Origin: Epiperipatus broadwayi
Lineage: Eukaryota; Onychophora; Udeonychophora; Euonychophora; Peripatidae
Direction: 5' to 3'
Length of the DNA stretch: 64,000 bases
Assembly: GCA_028023455.1 (NCBI GenBank)
Contig: JAQFVV010000278.1
Coordinates: 840,554 to 904,553, forward strand
Part shown: positions 1 through 11,692 of the stretch, one piece after another
How the letters are laid out: the number at the start of each line of letters is the position of its first letter
Position numbering within the stretch: the stretch's first letter is position 1
The notes under the pieces: model-generated
The model's input: only the letters and a program-made list of their open reading frames with translations
Told to the model about the DNA's origin: nothing
The model's database searches: none
Program-made: the position numbers and the translations under genes

Positions 1-419
1 ATTAAATACTTCACTAACCACAATAATAATAATGAATACTTATAAAGTGGTCAATCAACTGCATAAGCAATCCATATCTAAGCTTCAAACAATCTCCAGC
101 AAAAAAAATTTTAAAATTCTAAGGCTATTTCATTTTTTTAATATAATATAATTATTCAATGCAGATACAAAGTATGTCAATTCCTTGTGCCCATCCAGAT
201 GGTCACAACTCCCCCATCCTTATAAAGAAAAAAATGAATTAAGTAACACCATTAGGTTATGTTAATCATTATTAAACAACACAAATAAAATTAGTTACAC
301 TTTAGGAAACTATGCATACAGAATTTTTATATTCTCACATCTCTTAACTATCTGGTACTTGAACTGGATATGGTATTAAGCTACGAGCATTATAGGTATC
401 TCTCTAGTTTAATGCTCTA
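1..419. other. AT-rich flank downstream of gag
   Basis: No open frame or recognisable RNA is seen. On the minus strand this lies just 3' of the gag stop codon, where the pol region of an LTR retrotransposon would be expected, but no protease or reverse-transcriptase motif is readable here. Pol is either deleted or outside the window. Confidence 0.4.
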
Positions 420-2654
420 TCATTTCTTAGCATTGGCTGCACCCTTTTTAGATGTGGTTTGCATGCCACTGGTGGATGGTTGAACACCATCATCATTCCT
501 CCTCAGAATAGAGTGAGGATTATAATAAGGCCCACTTTTTATTTGTGACTTGGGTCGGTACCTACTTCTGCTTCTAGCTAACCTATTTTGATACCATGGG
601 GATCTACCTTGTATGTTAGTGCTATTTACAGAGGCAAGGGATTCCCTATTAGCTCTAGTATTACCATCACTCACTTTATCACTAATTTCAATGGAATCTA
701 ACAGATCAACAACTTTCTCAATGGTTTGCCTGTCTGATGCTGTTAAGATCTGTTTTACATGGTCAGGAAGGTTGTGCCATAATATGCAAACAATTTGTTG
801 TTCAGCTAATGGGTATGCAGTGAGGGTCTTCAATTTTCCAGCCTGTTTCCTGAAAAATTGAGTGTAACTACCCTTATAATGATTGTACCTTTCTTGAGAT
901 ATTTGGTACTTCAAGTTGTCCTGCCTATCCTCTCCCCAAAAACTATTTAACAGTAAATGCTTAAAATCTCTGTAAGTACGTGGTTTATCAAATAAAGATT
1001 GCCACCAATCCTTAGAAGATGAGTACAGATGGTTGCTTGCAATAGCAATCCTCTCCACTTCTGACAATGGACAAAGTAAAAACAACTCATCCAGGCTTTG
1101 CAAAAACTCAAAGGGGTTTTCCAAGTACTCCTCTTTAAAAGACTTAATGGTTAGAAACTTAAGGGCTGTAGAATCACGTGAATCTCTCTCATGATTTATC
1201 CTCACTTTCTCTGATTCTAACTTCTGCAAATCTATTCTGCTATTTTCTACCTCTTCTATGGATCCTAAAGAATACTGATCAACTAGACCACAACATACTT
1301 CCTTAACCTCAGTAGCATTCAACTCCACAGCACCTAATTGCCTTACATCCATTTTTAAATGCTGCTTTTGGCCTAAAGCATCTTGAACATATCTCTCTAA
1401 CCTAGTTTGGCATCTCTTCCATTCACAACTCAGTTCACTTCTAAGTCTATCTTCTGCCTTGTCTGAAAAAACTTGCCTATCTACAGAACTCTTTACACTG
1501 TCTATTTCTACTTTCAAATTCTGATATCCCTCACTCACCTCACTTAATTTAGTTACTATGGCTCACACATCCTCACCTCCTATCTCTAGATGATCTATTC
1601 TTGTGCTGATGTGTCTAACTTGGTCAACCATATCTTGATTGGTCCCACCTGGTTCTAGTTTCTGTGCCTCCACTCTCAAGTTTAGATTCTTAATCTGGTC
1701 TTGGCACTCACTAATCTGGTCATCTATTTTTGAGGTGCTATCTACACTTCTATTCTGATGCTCTATTACACTTTCTTTGATGCCTTCTGTCTTTTCCTCA
1801 AATATTCTAACTTTCTGTTCAATATCTATAGTACATTCATTGGCGTACCTACTATATAACTCTTGATATTCTTGTCCCTTGTTTACAATTGTCATTTCTG
1901 CCCTTGTGAAATTTTCCTGTATTTCTTCCCTAAGCTGAATTATTGAGTTCTCACAGTCTACTCTTATTTGCTGCAGCTGATTCTTAACATCAACTTCTAT
2001 TGTTTCTAGCTTATGTGTCTGACTTTTTATATTCTCCCTTCTTTCATTTCTAACATTTGTTTCGCTGAATTTTCCTTGATTTCTGACATTTCTACCCTTA
2101 TTTCTAACATCAGACTATCTTTTCTCTCTAAAATCTTCCTTTGACATCATATTATCTTTCAACTCTCTAAAATCTTCCTTTGACATCATACTATCTTTCA
2201 TGTCTAACATTTGTTTATCTGAATTATTTTTTATGTCTAACATTTGTTTATCTGAATTATTTTTTATCTCCAACATTTGTTGAGCTAAATTATCTTCCAT
2301 CTTTGTAAAGTTTTCCTTTGATATCATACCATCTTTCATCTCTAACATCTGTTTATCTGAATTATCCCTCATCTCTTTCATCTCTAACATCTGTTTATCC
2401 GAATTAATTTTTATCTCTAACTTCATACTATTTTTTATCTCTAACATTTGTTGAGCTAAATTAGTTATCACATCAACCAATTTGGAGTAATCAAATGCTC
2501 CTCCCAATGAGACATTTTCTGCCCTACTATCTTCTCTATTCGGGACGTTCATAGTTTCATTTCCCGAATCTATATCAGGAGACAAGACAACTGCCTCCAG
2601 AGATAATATTTCTTGGGACCTGCCCAAACCTTCACTAATATTAAACTCTTCCAT
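420..2654 (-). pseudogene. gag: LTR-retrotransposon gag, broken by a frameshift and one stop
   Basis: This is a structural gag-type polyprotein of an LTR retrotransposon, probably Ty3/gypsy-like. It reads in three pieces: 2654-2115 (ATG start), about 2060-1563, and 1562-420. The first two differ by a frameshift near 2050-2115. The last two are in the same frame, separated only by a TGA at 1565-1563. The N-terminal half is strongly heptad-patterned coiled coil, including a repeated unit with the core SDKQMLEMK. The C-terminal piece carries a Retrotrans_gag-like capsid block: FEFLQSLDELFLL, then SSKDWWQSLF, then a block with FRKQAGKLKTL. It ends in a basic Arg/Ser-rich tail with no CCHC knuckle. 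The capsid likeness is by pattern recognition, not a search. An intact source copy should read through both breaks. Confidence 0.75.
2150..2460 (-). repeat. Coding tandem repeat in the gag coiled coil
   Basis: Short direct repeats of roughly 33-45 bp encode variants of an 11-15 residue coiled-coil unit with the core DKQMLEMK or DKQMLDIK, each followed by a short MMSKEDF or NNS linker. Unit lengths remain multiples of three, so the array has expanded in frame. Confidence 0.7.
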
Positions 2655-3200
2655 AACTTTATATTTTTACTTTTAATTCACAAAGAAAAGGTAAGGTAAG
2701 GTATATAAGAAAAGGTAAGATAAAATACGGTAAGATAAGGTAAGGTACATCAGCTTTACTCCCCCTCCCCAATCAAACAATCTAAATTTCCCATCATCAC
2801 TTATAAGTACATAAGATTACTCTAGTATGTTTATTTGCGTTATTTCATGCAACATTCGGTTTCCACATTTGATAGCAAAATTATGGCACTGTATACTCTG
2901 ACAATATTGATCCAAACACTAATAATTTATCTAGATAAAATCTCTATATTCACCTACATTTATACTGTACACTAAATTGACTTCTATATAATAATGAAGA
3001 CAACACAATTTTAATAAGCATGATTATTAAGCTAAGTTCTCTTTGCCATTCAAAACTATAACTAATATTCACAATAATATACAACTTCCATTTATCAAAT
3101 TTGGTATGTTGGTTGTATACCATATAATCCTATCAGACATACATCATATTAATTATCAAGCCCACAAAACCACAACTTGTCTTATCTATGTCACAATATA
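2655..3200. other. Gag 5' leader, purine-rich simple sequence
   Basis: Read on the minus strand this is the untranslated leader upstream of the gag ATG. It contains an imperfect GGTAAG-type repeat at about 2685-2755 and no open frame. The rest is AT-rich with no recognised feature. Confidence 0.4.
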
Positions 3201-3214
3201 TCTATCAATGTGAT

Positions 3215-3425
3215 TACGATGGGCATACAGAAAACGTATTCTCATCATCATCAGTCAATCGAGGCTACCACAATGGGCATACAGAAAATTTGAGATAATA
3301 TAATGATAAAAAATCAATCAAAGCCACCAAAGCTATGTCGAAGCCCCACGATGGGCGAACAGAAAATGTATACTGAGTCATCATCATCATCAATCGATAG
3401 CCCCAAAGTTGGGCACCAGAAAACG
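3215..3425 (-). repeat. Tandem leader repeat with degenerate primer-site-like cores
   Basis: Four related blocks lie at about 3221, 3275, 3353 and 3411 (plus-strand GGGCATAC, GGGCATAC, GGGCGAAC and GGGCACCA), spaced 54-78 bp apart. Each is followed by an AGAAAA-type segment, and most carry a (TCA)n or ATCGA segment. On the minus strand they read like degenerate TGGCGCCC-type primer-binding sequences with a GTGGGGC extension. They lie between a better primer-site candidate (3490-3472) and gag. Confidence 0.5.
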
Positions 3426-3471
3426 TACCCTATAACCTACACTCCCAACACTGCTCATATACATTACATGA

Positions 3472-3490
3472 GCGAAATGCCCAGGCGCCA
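3472..3490 (-). promoter_or_regulatory. Candidate tRNA primer-binding site
   Basis: The minus strand reads TGGCGCCTGGGCATTTCGC. TGGCGCC is the usual complement of a tRNA 3' end in Ty3/gypsy- and retrovirus-like elements. It lies upstream of the gag ATG in the right order and orientation. If correct, the 5' LTR should end just above coordinate 3490. The exact LTR boundary is not resolved; a CA lies about 10 bases further out. Confidence 0.45.
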
Positions 3491-3500
3491 GTTCTATTAA

Positions 3501-4691
3501 TGAATAGAACAATATAACAAGATATATAATACAAAACTATTATTGAGACTCTATATTTAAGTTTATGTTCAGCTCAGCTCAGTGGGAGGCTATAGGCAGT
3601 TCATAAGATATATGATGATAAATAAATGAAAGAAGAAATATTACAAACACTAAATATAATGTAAATCCCTTTTATTAATTAATTGTATGATAAAGAATCA
3701 TGTTTATCGGTACAGTCTATTAAAATATACTTTAAACTTAATTTCTTCCTTCATCCAAATATAACATATATCAGCTTGCTATAATTATAATACTAAACAA
3801 TTCTATGACTTGGCATATCACAATCTAAACATCTACTTTAATGCCAATCAAGAAATAAACAATAAGATCTCAGGGAATTTAACAAACACAGTTGAATTAA
3901 ATAAACTACATTGGCCCATAAGTTATAATTCTAAAGTATGATAAAAATGTAATGAAACAAATTGACTAAAATATTCTACTGTGTTTCAATGATAAGATAA
4001 TGACAGAAATAGGGTATTTTAATTTCATATCATCATCTAACAAATATACTAACTTGGCAACCTTTCTAATACGTTTATCCAGTGGCAAATGTTCCTTATA
4101 ATGTTTGGATTAAGTAAAAACAATATTGTCAGACACCAGCAGATTTAATATTATAACTCTAAAATAATATATCTATTTTATGATAGATTTATGAAATGTG
4201 GAGATGTGGAAATGGAAAACACGAATGTATACAATAATAACTCCAGACACAATTTTAAGATTTTAAACAAATAAAATAAATCATTTATTACAATAAAATA
4301 AATTTGGTTTAACATATATTTACAATTGGACTACTTGTCCTACAGATTTTTAAATTATCAAATAAACTTTAAGCATCAGTTTGGGATTATCCCTATTATC
4401 AAAGCAAATTAACAACAAAACTTAAATATTCTGACTTCGAACACATGCTTTGCCTACATGTTTCATCTACATGACACTAAATAAACAACATGTTATATTA
4501 TTAACACACAAAAAAAAATACTTTTGAGAGGATATTACCATTGATTAATAAAATAAATCAAATTAATTATATTTGGCTCTCAACCAAGCAACTTTCTCTA
4601 ATTGACTAAATAATCACTTTCAATTACGAATACCTTTCATGCATAGCAACAAAATCATGTTCATTCTGATGATTTGATGATTTATAACCTT
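3501..4691. other. AT-rich noncoding DNA, possible LTR of the gag element
   Basis: No coding sequence is seen. By position on the minus strand this should include the 5' LTR of the gag element, but no second LTR copy is available in the window to define its ends. Confidence 0.3.
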
Positions 4692-4826
4692 TATTTAAAT
4701 AAATACACTGTAGTTTAAAATATTTATTTCCCGTTTTAATCTCAATAACTTTATACTTCTATTTAAATGAATGTAATGTATTTCAAAACATTTATTTCTC
4801 ATTTTAATTTCAATAACTCTATACTT
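4692..4826. repeat. 68-bp tandem duplication
   Basis: Two copies (4692-4759 and 4760-4826) share the order ATTTAAAT, a TTTATTTC block, CAATAACT and TATACTT with scattered substitutions. The short frame crossing them has no coding character. Confidence 0.75.
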
Positions 4827-5120
4827 TATATATGCGATATTATTTATATTACGCGTGTGTGTGCGTGTGTCAAGCAACAATGATAGAAAATAATCTTTTC
4901 TACAAATTCTCCATTCATTAAGAAAATATCATACAATTACTTTATTTCGGACAATGTCGTAATTCATCAATAAAATAAGACACTAATATTACATCAAGAA
5001 TTAATTTAACAATTTATCTGGCCACATATTAATTAACACAGAGCTATATTTTCATGATTATACAGACTATACGTTATAAGGGAAATCTACATGAGGAGCA
5101 GATAAACTCTTACTGAACAC
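4827..5120. other. AT-rich, short GT run
   Basis: A short GT/GC run lies at about 4850-4870. Nothing else is recognised. Confidence 0.4.
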
Positions 5121-5342
5121 TTCTACAATAATTCATCTGATTCTAAATACACTGTTGGTGGGGAACCTTTTCCTCATCACCAAGAATATAAGAAAAATGT
5201 CACATAACTTCCTAAACATCATTTAATCATACTTCAACAATAATTCATCTACTTCTAAATACACTACTGGTGGGGAACCTTTTTCCTCATCACCAGGGCT
5301 CTAAGAAAACATCACTTAACTTCAAAAAATATCATTTAATCA
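5116..5342. repeat. Imperfect tandem duplication, about 110 bp
   Basis: Two adjacent copies share AATAATTCATCT, then TTCTAAATACACT, then GGTGGGGAACCTTTT, TCATCACCA and CATTTAATCATA. The first occupies about 5121-5230 and the second 5231-5342. They differ by substitutions and small indels. Confidence 0.75.
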
Positions 5343-6562
5343 TATGCATATAATATAAACTAGGCTCTACTCATGGAAAAACATATACTAAATAAGCAAA
5401 ATCTTTTATCCCTACAAGCATTATAACGCAATCAGATTTCTTTCCATTCTCAAAGCTCTTCTAAATATCGAACATTATAAATACACGCTGGCAGATAAAT
5501 ACATACAGATAACATACTAATCCATTCCATTCAGTAGAATATGACAGCATCCGAAATTTATACATAAAAATATTCACAAACTGAACTTTATCAAACAAAT
5601 GTCATAATTGTGCAAAACAGACACACACCCACGAATAAAAGTATATATAAAATTAACTCTAAATTACACACTATGCAGGCAACATGGTAATTAAATATTG
5701 CATCAAGGTATAACTTTTAATTCAGAATAAACTTTAGGTTACTTTTTAAAATTTAATGGTTATAATTATTACGAACGAACTTTCTTTCATATCTAGCAAA
5801 CTATTTCTATTATACGTTCGTTGATTGAAAAAAAAAAATTCTCACTTTGAGATAATAAAGTATACAAAATAAATATAAACCTCTCTAATAATATATAAAA
5901 AAAAATATTTCTTTCTTTTACCTTCGTAAAAGAACAATAAGACCTATTAGTACACAATCAATTGTTACCAGCGTATTCCTCATTTGGATACGCTTCAGAG
6001 ACGGTCTTGAAGGTCAAAATAACCCAAATTATCAATAAAACATAATAATAAGTAAGCCTATTATCAATAATATACATTAATAATGACAAGCAATAAAAAA
6101 AAAATAAAGAAACAAAAGTTATTTGTTTTGTAACTTAAAATAAAAGTTCACTTGCAAAGCTCTGCTCCGGGTTTATGAAACAATATGGGACACATTCCAA
6201 ACTGAATTTAAATAAAACAAACTTCTGCAGGATAACTTAAAAAAATATAATCATAACTTAAATCTGACCCAGCACCTCCAGTGTTCATAGCATATCTATT
6301 TGAGGTACCAAATCACACACACAAGCAATTAATTTCTCCTTTATTATACTGAAAATATAAGACATTCTCTGTTGTAGTGCTAAATTAAATATGCAATTAT
6401 TCTTAGTAGTTTTCTTGAATAGCATTTAACACTTTATAGTCTATTATACACATGGTTTATTCTTAAATATTGTCAATTAAGATACCATGGTTCCTTAGTA
6501 ATTCCACAATTAATAATACTTTGTTTTATATTCCATCTTTATCAAAGAAGCAATACATGTTG
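5343..6562. other. AT-rich noncoding DNA up to the gap
   Basis: No open frame, RNA or repeat pair that I can support. The stretch ends at the assembly gap. Confidence 0.4.
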
Positions 6563-7062
6563 NNNNNNNNNNNNNNNNNNNNNNNNNNNNNNNNNNNNNN
6601 NNNNNNNNNNNNNNNNNNNNNNNNNNNNNNNNNNNNNNNNNNNNNNNNNNNNNNNNNNNNNNNNNNNNNNNNNNNNNNNNNNNNNNNNNNNNNNNNNNNN
6701 NNNNNNNNNNNNNNNNNNNNNNNNNNNNNNNNNNNNNNNNNNNNNNNNNNNNNNNNNNNNNNNNNNNNNNNNNNNNNNNNNNNNNNNNNNNNNNNNNNNN
6801 NNNNNNNNNNNNNNNNNNNNNNNNNNNNNNNNNNNNNNNNNNNNNNNNNNNNNNNNNNNNNNNNNNNNNNNNNNNNNNNNNNNNNNNNNNNNNNNNNNNN
6901 NNNNNNNNNNNNNNNNNNNNNNNNNNNNNNNNNNNNNNNNNNNNNNNNNNNNNNNNNNNNNNNNNNNNNNNNNNNNNNNNNNNNNNNNNNNNNNNNNNNN
7001 NNNNNNNNNNNNNNNNNNNNNNNNNNNNNNNNNNNNNNNNNNNNNNNNNNNNNNNNNNNNNN
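6563..7062. other. Assembly gap, exactly 500 N
   Basis: A run of exactly 500 N is most likely a placeholder rather than a measured distance. The frames that cross it are meaningless. The LINE pseudogene on its right edge starts inside it. Confidence 0.95.
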
Positions 7063-7063
7063 C

Positions 7064-9571
7064 TGCCACTATACAACTCATCTCTAAGATTTACATATCA
7101 TTCAACTCTGCTAATATAAACACACTTTCACCATGTGATAAATGGAATAACTTCATAAATATTTTACAATCACATAATCATAAATGCACTGAACATAATA
7201 AAGGTCCCTCAAATTACTAAGTCAATTGGACAAGATAGCTGACACACTTAAACATTTGCCCATACAAAGGCAAAATATCCAAGAAATTACTCACCTTAAA
7301 CTACAATACAAAGCTACCCGACAATCCCTTGTTGAATACCTATCAATTAAACGAGCGCGCAGTTACTTAGCATATCAACACTTCTGGACTCTAGGTTACA
7401 TCAGATGGGCCCTAGGATCCAACCAACAAAACAAGGCACCCTCATTGATCAAGATACACAGTAAATATATCGGCCTCTCCATGCTTTCCAAAATAAGAGA
7501 CTTTTACAAAAGAAAATTACAACCTATTGGTGTCACTAACATCCATAGAGTTTTTGTTACTAACAACCCTATGGAACATAACATCACAGATGGTGATATT
7601 CTTGACAAACTGCAATCACTTCCAGAAAGTGTCCATCCTGGCATGCATGGAATTCCCAGATTTCTACTTTTACACCTAAGAGCTTTTACTATCCCAGTAA
7701 TCCATGGAATGATAGACCTCATCACCACTGGAAGTCATCACCTAATAAGCATATGTCCCATCTCCATGGTACCCTTTTTAAAGAAGCGTGATGCACAACT
7801 AGATCTCAATAACCTGCATCCTATCTCGATGATTCCTCTATTGACAAAGATCATTGAGAGCATCATTAAAGATAAGATTCAATATAACATAATTAAACAA
7901 CTTCCACACTATCAATTTGCAAAAAAAGGCACTTCAACATCTGACACTGTCAGCCACTTCAGACTTCTGGTCAATCATGTGCAGACACAAAGGAAGTCCC
8001 GGCCTATTGCAGTCCAACTTGATATAGCTCGGGCATTCGACTCCGTGAGAATTGATGTTCTTCTCAGTGTTCTGGAACAGCTAAATGTACCACCCATATA
8101 CATTCAAATGATTGAGAACCTTCTTTACAATCGGGAAGTGTTCTTGTCCCTAGATGGTCGCATTGCCCCAGGTTTTATGCCCTACATCTCCATCCCCCAA
8201 GGTTCTCCCCTGAGTGCACTTCTCTTTGCTGCCTATATCAATCCAATGCTGTGGAACATCGAGGCCACGTTTTCTGGTATCGCTGTTCCGCTACTTAATG
8301 AGAACATCAATCACATCTCCTATATGGATGATGTAGTTGTGTTTCTTTTATCCCATGATGAACTGGGTAAGCTAAAACAACTTCTTGATCACCATGCCAA
8401 ATTATCTGGTTTCCTTGTCAACCCAAAAAAATCAGCTATTTGGTCAATTCTTACTGGCCAGAAGATCTCTGGTGGATTTGAAGCAGCGCCACAGAAATTT
8501 CTAGGATTTCACCTATCAAAAACACTCACGGTGATGCGTAAAGAGATACAGGACTCATTATTAAAGAAAATTGAAACCACAATCGCATCTTTGTCAAAAA
8601 TATACCTTTCCCTATTTGGGAAAGTAGCCCTTTTAAATGCTCTCATTCTTCCAAAAATAATATACTATTTGGCAGGGTTCATCCCCACCAAGGTATTCAT
8701 CAACAAAGTAGAAACCGCCTGTAGAAAACTGTGTTGGGTGGGCCGATCACCCATAATTAGCTTGAGAATCCTCCAATAACCCAAAACTTTAAATGGTCTC
8801 TCACTACACTCGCTAACTATATTCAACTTACAATGCATCCATAATGTACTCTACAACATCTTCAAGGAAAATGAACGTGCTCAATGCCCACTTCCGGAAA
8901 AGGACATTCAACCTACTGATAAGCCACCCCCCAGAGGACGTGCCTTGCTCCTTCAACAGCAGATCAACTTTATCTTTGATAACATCAAACCAACATCAAC
9001 CCTATTTCAAAGAAAACTTGTGTATTGGGAAGTGTTTGATCTTCTTGACCATCAAAAACAGAGGATCCCCAGCTGCCTTTCAATCAACATCCCTCGAATG
9101 ATAAGGATGACCAAGCTCTAGAAGTTGCCACCAAAAATCGTGGACTTCCTATTGAAATCAAACCTGCATGCCCTCCCAATAAATGCCTTCCTCCACTATA
9201 AAAGGGGACAAGATATTGACCCTAATTGCACATTGTGTCAAAGACAGGAAGAGACTACCGATCACTTCCTCTTCGAATGCACAACTTTGAACAATTTAAG
9301 AACTCATTTTCAACAAAACATGACAAGAAATCAAATTGAAATGAACCTCAAGACAGCAATTGAAAAGGGCATATTCTCTGAGATCCGGCTTTCGGCCATA
9401 ATTAACTTTTCCATCTGGGCATTGCACTGTAAGCTGGTGTTCCAGGCTGAGACCTTGAATAATATATTCACAGCATTTTGCCAAATACTAAACAAGGAAA
9501 GGGATAGAGATATGTGCACTGCTGACCCCTTCACAGCTGCACAAACCTGGGACTCCATTGCAATTGGATAG
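7064..9571 (+). pseudogene. L1/Tx1-like LINE reverse transcriptase, degenerate
   Basis: This is the second ORF of a non-LTR retrotransposon, lacking its 5' end, which lies in the gap. One open frame leaves the gap (7064 to about 7213, including CDKWNNF), then a frameshift leads into 7226-8779. Fingers: PISMIPLLTKIIES. Palm motif A: LDIARAFDS near residue 266. Motif B: PQGSPLS near 324. Catalytic motif C: YMDD near 366. Thumb: FLGFHLSKTL. A second frameshift near 8779 moves to the frame holding KPPPRGRALL, with a TAG at 9119-9121. The frame then continues to 9571 through a zf-RVT-like segment (CTLCQR, then HFLFEC). YMDD instead of the usual YADD or FADD is notable. The clade was judged from RT layout and the C-terminal Cys-His segment; no alignment was run. 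Confidence 0.85.
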
Positions 9572-9884
9572 AGCTCCCCGCAACTTTGCTGTTTATTGGG
9601 TGGCTGTTGCTGTTCATCATTTCATAAAACTCAAACACAGATATTAATACTACATACTAACAGCATCTCATTTTAATCTTCCCTGCTATGAACTTTAGAC
9701 AAATTGGGTTTCTATGGTCTATTTTTGGAACAACAAACAAGTCACAAAAGTTTCCTGTGCAAACATTAACTCAAATATATCCTTTTTTTATTTGCATGCT
9801 ATTTCATAATCATTTACTTGTTTTTTTACTTTTTGGTCTGTATCTCTATGGTCTAAATGTACAATAAATTTGGTTTTTGAAAGA
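9572..9884 (+). mobile_element. Probable LINE 3' untranslated tail
   Basis: Noncoding DNA between the LINE stop and the start of the LTR-element segment shared with 13.85 kb. No clear poly(A) tail closes the LINE, so its 3' end is placed only by where the next repeat family begins. Confidence 0.4.
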
Positions 9885-10039
9885 TAAGAAACATAATTGT
9901 AAATAATCATTGATTTTGTTGTTGTGATATTGTCATTTTAATTAACCACGAGGTATCCACAGAATGTTTAGTTGGTAATGATGACCTTAGGTTAATTGTT
10001 TAGAATTGTTTTCTTTATTTTTTGTTAAAGGTGGGGATG
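9885..10039 (+). mobile_element. 3' non-LTR segment and polypurine tract (copy A)
   Basis: This matches 13855-14008 at most positions and ends in a purine-rich stretch (AAAGGTGGGGATG) just before TGTGATA. A conserved untranslated segment ending in a polypurine tract and followed by TG is the usual 3' junction of an LTR retrotransposon. Confidence 0.6.
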
Positions 10040-11692
10040 TGTGATATACACATGTGCCATCTATAGTCTCTATATACCTTGTATAAATAACTAAAAAAAA
10101 ATAAAAAAATAAAACTAAATAAAGAAAACAATTAAAGGTCTTATTTTTAATAAATATGTTGGTTAATTTGACATAAATGTAGAGTGAATGAATTCGTTAT
10201 TACATTTGAAAATTGAAATATTTTATCAAGTTATGTTGAATGATAACAATGCCTTATTGGGATTAGGAAAATAATCACATGTTCATAGATAGGTTTTAAA
10301 AAAAGAGTGATTTGTATTACTATGGCTACAGAAATATATTTATCAAGAAGAAAATGTATATTTTCTTTTGCTTAAAATTTTCTTTTTGTCTTACTTTACT
10401 TTTACAAATAGATTCTGCATGTATAATAAGGAAATATGCACTGTGAATAGAAAATTAATTATGAGGAAGGGGTGAAAAGCTTCCCCTCATTATATAGCTT
10501 TATGATTCAAATGGAATAATGAAAATATGTACTATGAGCAGAAAATTATTTATGGGAAAGGAACACAAAGTTTCCTATTTGGTATTTTTGTGTTTCAAAT
10601 GGAATGATTAATAACAAATGCTATTCTTAATTGCTATAAAATTATCAAAATTAACAACGGATTGTAATATTGACAAAAATAGTTGAATATCATTTAAGAA
10701 TTAAATGTTCATGGAAACCTACATTTGTATTTTTTTATCATCAATGTGACAAGGAAAACATCATGGAACAGTGGAATCTAAGCTGAAATTATATGTATAA
10801 GCAAAACATGTTAATAGATGATAAGAGAAAACTTTCTATTGAATTATCTGCATGAAATAAAATTTCATTTATTAATAATGGTTAAGAGTATAAAAGTAAT
10901 GCAATGATAAAATATTTATCAAAGTCTTCCTTTAATAATAACTTTAATTATAAGGCAGTTTTAGATTATCATTTTATATAAGCTTAAGTAATAGACTCAT
11001 GTACTTAAGACTGAAACCAATTGTTAAGGTATTACTTTTTCTGTGAGAAAGAATATGTAATTAATTTTTTATAACCGTATGCATTAATAATTTTACTCAC
11101 AGATCATTTCTATTAATTGCAATTTAACATGTGTCAATTATTATTATGATTTTAAATTACAATTGGTAAAATTAGAGCTATGTTCTTTGTCTTAGCTCCC
11201 TCAAAGAGATAATATTTACTTCAATTTGATTTTCCTATTGCATAATCATTATCAAACTAATTATTACACATTTTATTTACAATGAAGATATTTAAGTATA
11301 TATCCTATACTATAGCTCATTAGCAAGTAAAATATTATTTATTGAATTTTATTTTCTTTGCTAAACAGATGTTGATATTAAACATCCCATTACTGTTGCA
11401 AATATTCATAAATCCATTGTATATATAAATCCAATTCATCATAGAGCCAAATTATGGATTAATTCACTTGTTTATTTAGTCATAATTTTAGTTACCTAAG
11501 TATAACATTTATCCATTATATTTTCTAGATTGTTTAAATATGTAGGCATTTGTAGATCAGACAGCTTTTCATCCATTATTTTTTTAATTGTCCATTAAAT
11601 TTTTGGCTCATATAATCAAGAAATATTGATATTTATGAGACAATGTTGCCTCATTAGCATTGTTCTTATGTTTTAGAATATTTTCCATTAAA
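10040..11692 (+). mobile_element. Long LTR-like copy A, about 1.65 kb
   Basis: It begins TGTGATATACACATG and has a TATAAATAACTAAA promoter-like site about 45 bp in. It stays collinear with 14009-19350 once the 3.8 kb insertion in that copy is removed. Shared blocks include TTCCTATTGCATAATCATTAT, AGCTCATTAGCAAGTAAA, ATTTTTGGCT and TTCATTA/CCATTA at the end. Identity by eye is around 75-80%, so both copies are old. The 3' end is set by loss of similarity. Confidence 0.6.

Noticed and set aside
613-861. Plus-strand ORF inside gag
   Set aside because: Antisense shadow of the minus-strand gag, which has capsid and coiled-coil character.
4695-4880. Small ORF over the 68-bp duplication
   Set aside because: The frame follows the tandem repeat and a GT run; there is no coding signal.
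6470-7087. Open frames across the N run
   Set aside because: They consist of unknown bases; the gap is a 500-N placeholder.
7504-7728. Minus-strand ORF in the LINE
   Set aside because: Antisense shadow of the reverse transcriptase. The same holds for 9296-9558 and for 48673-50417 plus-strand frames over the RTE copy.
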